Shown here: positions 62,315 through 64,000 of the stretch, one piece after another | Numbering within the stretch: position 1 is the first letter of the stretch | Layout of the letters: each line of letters opens with the position of its first letter | From: a bacterium | Lineage (GTDB): Bacteria > CSSED10-310 > JAFGSJ01 | Length of the DNA stretch: 64,000 nucleotides | NCBI GenBank assembly: GCA_016934675.1 | Contig: JAFGSJ010000004.1 | Coordinates: 62,001 to 126,000, forward strand | Direction of reading: 5' to 3' | The notes under the pieces: model-generated | Told to the model about the DNA's origin: nothing | The model's database searches: none | Seen by the model: only the letters and a program-made list of their open reading frames with translations | Program-made: the position numbers and the translations under genes

Positions 62315-64000
62315 TCAGATTTTCTCGAGAACCAGGATATCTGCTTTCTCCAACTCTTTGATTTTTGCGAAATAGCCCAGCAGTTCTTGTATTTGCTGGT
62401 CTTTCAAATAAATCGAAGTCATCGTAAAGCCTCGTTGATAATTGAACTGATTCTCCGTTTGCCGAATATTGGTCGCAACCATGCCTTCTGGTTTTTGGAA
62501 GTTGGTCGATTGTGCCCCTGACTGGATTTTCCAGCCCTTGTCAAACGTGACCATAAAATCATTCCAAACGAAGGACATGAATGGAAAAACCACTTCGTGA
62601 CCCAGCTCTTCAGCCTGTTTTTCGGTAATGGGTAAAACCTTGGTCTGGTTAAAAAATGAAAAAGGGATGGCCAAGGTATTATCTTTAACAGCAAAGGGAA
62701 GAGAGAATTCAGCATCAAATTCCACATTTGCCGCAAAATCGTTGACATGTTTCAGTGAGACCGAGCTGATTTCGGCATTTTCCAGTTGTTTGGTATACCA
62801 ATCCCGAGCGAATTGTTCAGCCGCCTGTTGGTCTAGACCCTGTAAAGCCCGTCTGATCAGGGTTTCTTCATGACCACAGAATGTTGTTACCGCTTTGGTC
62901 ACGATTGTGCCATCCTCGGCTACGGTCAACTCGAATTTAGATGAGGTCTTGTTCGCCGTGGGTGATCCGACCTGTAACAACTGCCACTCGGCTGTGACTC
63001 GAGAATTCTGTCTGACATTGATGTATGGATTCAATTTGTCAGTCAGATAGAGATTTTCTTCGGCAAGTACGGCTTTGTCTCTCAGGGAAATAATGAGAAA
63101 ATCGGCACCTTCGATTTCAGGGGGATAGCTTCCCATACGCAGTGTAGATTCTCCGGGGTAATATAACTGTGCCTTTTCTTTCTGCCCCACAACAACTAAA
63201 CTGGTGTTGAACTGGATCGGTATCGGAAATTTACGATCGAATTCACCGAGAAAGGCGTCATGCGTAAAACCGACTCCCAGCTTGGCCTCGATGCCGACAT
63301 GTTGAAGCAGTCCCCAAAAGATGAAGCCAAGATCGAATTGGTGTGCTTTCCGGTTTGTCAAAGCACGTTCGATATCTTTTATGGTTAAAGCATATACCTC
63401 GGCCGGTCGAAAGTCATCGATGACGAAATCCTTGCTCAAAAAATTATAGGCCTTTTGGATAAGCAGGGTCTGGTTTTTCCGAACATCTTCGCTCAGATCA
63501 CCTATAATGGTAGCCGCAACTTCTTCAAATACCTTTGACTTCAGAATATCATCAAAGAGGTCGAAATAGAGATAATCAGAGACGCATGCCCAGTCATGAA
63601 AAGGTATTCTGTAAGCGGCAGGGCTACCTGCGCTACTGATGAAATTCTGGGGAGTATCCGGACTGATCTGCATGTAGGCTTCATATTTTTCATCATATCT
63701 GCTATCGACCGGATCCTTGATAATCAAGTCATTGACACAAAAAGCCAAAAAGGATGATTTGTTTGCTTTCGGCAACATTCCATCTGCTTCAGATATTGAA
63801 GGTAACTTTTCGAAACTAAAGAAGAAACCATTTTTCTGTTTCGGTTCGACAAGCTTTTTGTTCACAGCATCAAAAGCCCGGAACTTATACAGAAATGGGT
63901 TATTATGGGCCACCGGTGCATAGAGTTGAGTCGGTGACATTTTTACAAATTCGGGGGTCCTAAAACCATAGTGAAACTGAACGATAGGATCCAAACCCTG
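62315..64000 (-). CDS. DUF3857/transglutaminase-like exported protein, 5' part outside window
   Basis: At least 561 codons, open to the right edge, so the N-terminus (with any signal peptide) is missing. The middle (from IERALTNRKAHQFDLGF, then LLQHVGIEAKLGVGF) matches the transglutaminase-like core of DUF3857 proteins, but the catalytic Cys position reads Phe or Asp, so it is probably inactive. The C-terminal 200 residues form a beta-rich domain as in the DUF3858 companion. Confidence 0.65.
   Translation of the reverse strand, partial: QGLDPIVQFHYGFRTPEFVKMSPTQLYAPVAHNNPFLYKFRAFDAVNKKLVEPKQKNGFFFSFEKLPSISEADGMLPKANKSSFLAFCVNDLIIKDPVDSRYDEKYEAYMQISPDTPQNFISSAGSPAAYRIPFHDWACVSDYLYFDLFDDILKSKVFEEVAATIIGDLSEDVRKNQTLLIQKAYNFLSKDFVIDDFRPAEVYALTIKDIERALTNRKAHQFDLGFIFWGLLQHVGIEAKLGVGFTHDAFLGEFDRKFPIPIQFNTSLVVVGQKEKAQLYYPGESTLRMGSYPPEIEGADFLIISLRDKAVLAEENLYLTDKLNPYINVRQNSRVTAEWQLLQVGSPTANKTSSKFELTVAEDGTIVTKAVTTFCGHEETLIRRALQGLDQQAAEQFARDWYTKQLENAEISSVSLKHVNDFAANVEFDAEFSLPFAVKDNTLAIPFSFFNQTKVLPITEKQAEELGHEVVFPFMSFVWNDFMVTFDKGWKIQSGAQSTNFQKPEGMVATNIRQTENQFNYQRGFTMTSIYLKDQQIQELLGYFAKIKELEKADILVLEKI

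Overview
The window is a chromosome segment from a Gram-negative (diderm) bacterium. Evidence for this: LPS-type glycosyltransferases, lipoproteins, an O-antigen-ligase-type protein, periplasmic PPIase/SurA-like proteins, and an RpoD with a long non-conserved region as in proteobacteria and their relatives. DapF, GuaB, RpoD, LysS and Nth are chromosomal housekeeping genes. I cannot assign a phylum from the sequence alone. RpoD type, an MglA-like GTPase, TPR-rich Ser/Thr kinase, poly-Asp lipoproteins and a full Bat cluster would fit a deltaproteobacterium-like lineage or an uncultured candidate phylum. No tRNA, rRNA, CRISPR array, phage or IS transposase was seen.

Layout. 1-7.0 kb: a housekeeping block on the minus strand (partial ThiI/MnmA-like PP-loop protein, a sulfatase 3' remnant, dapF, guaB), divergent from rpoD, then a DUF4177-like gene and a family-9 glycosyltransferase. 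7.2-10.6 kb: an ECF sigma factor between two secreted lipoproteins that carry poly-aspartate linkers. 11.0-14.6 kb: an orphan adenine methylase, a family-4 glycosyltransferase and lysS. 14.5-17.9 kb: a large membrane-spanning Ser/Thr kinase with TPRs on both sides of the membrane segment. 18.0-22.6 kb: a DUF362 protein, an ICMT-like methyltransferase, an SRPBCC protein, and a duplicated lipoprotein pair of which only one copy keeps its thioredoxin domain. 22.6-33.1 kb: nth, a family-39 glycosyltransferase, a pair of overlapping radical-SAM genes, two secreted repeat or beta-helix proteins and a multi-pass membrane protein. 33.1-36.8 kb: a metallophosphoesterase and a Lon-like AAA protease.

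37.1-50.3 kb is the most coherent system: a plus-strand run of 12-13 genes holding an MglA-like GTPase, a double-parvulin lipoprotein, a BatD-like protein, MoxR, a DUF58 protein, a SurA-like TPR protein without PPIase domain, a second BatD-like protein, then BatA, BatB, BatC, BatD and BatE, with several ATGA overlaps. It looks like a Bat (MoxR/VWA) envelope chaperone machine that has taken in foldase-type proteins and a small GTPase.

50.4-64 kb: a lipoprotein sulfatase, then a surface-glycan island (GT2, methyltransferase, GT39, LegB-like 4,6-dehydratase, O-antigen ligase, CMP-nonulosonate synthetase-like, Gfo/Idh oxidoreductase). Its first part is visibly richer in A+T than the rest and was perhaps acquired. 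After it come a non-pyrrolysine MttB-family protein, a SEC-C zinc-finger protein and a DUF3857/transglutaminase-like protein cut by the window edge.
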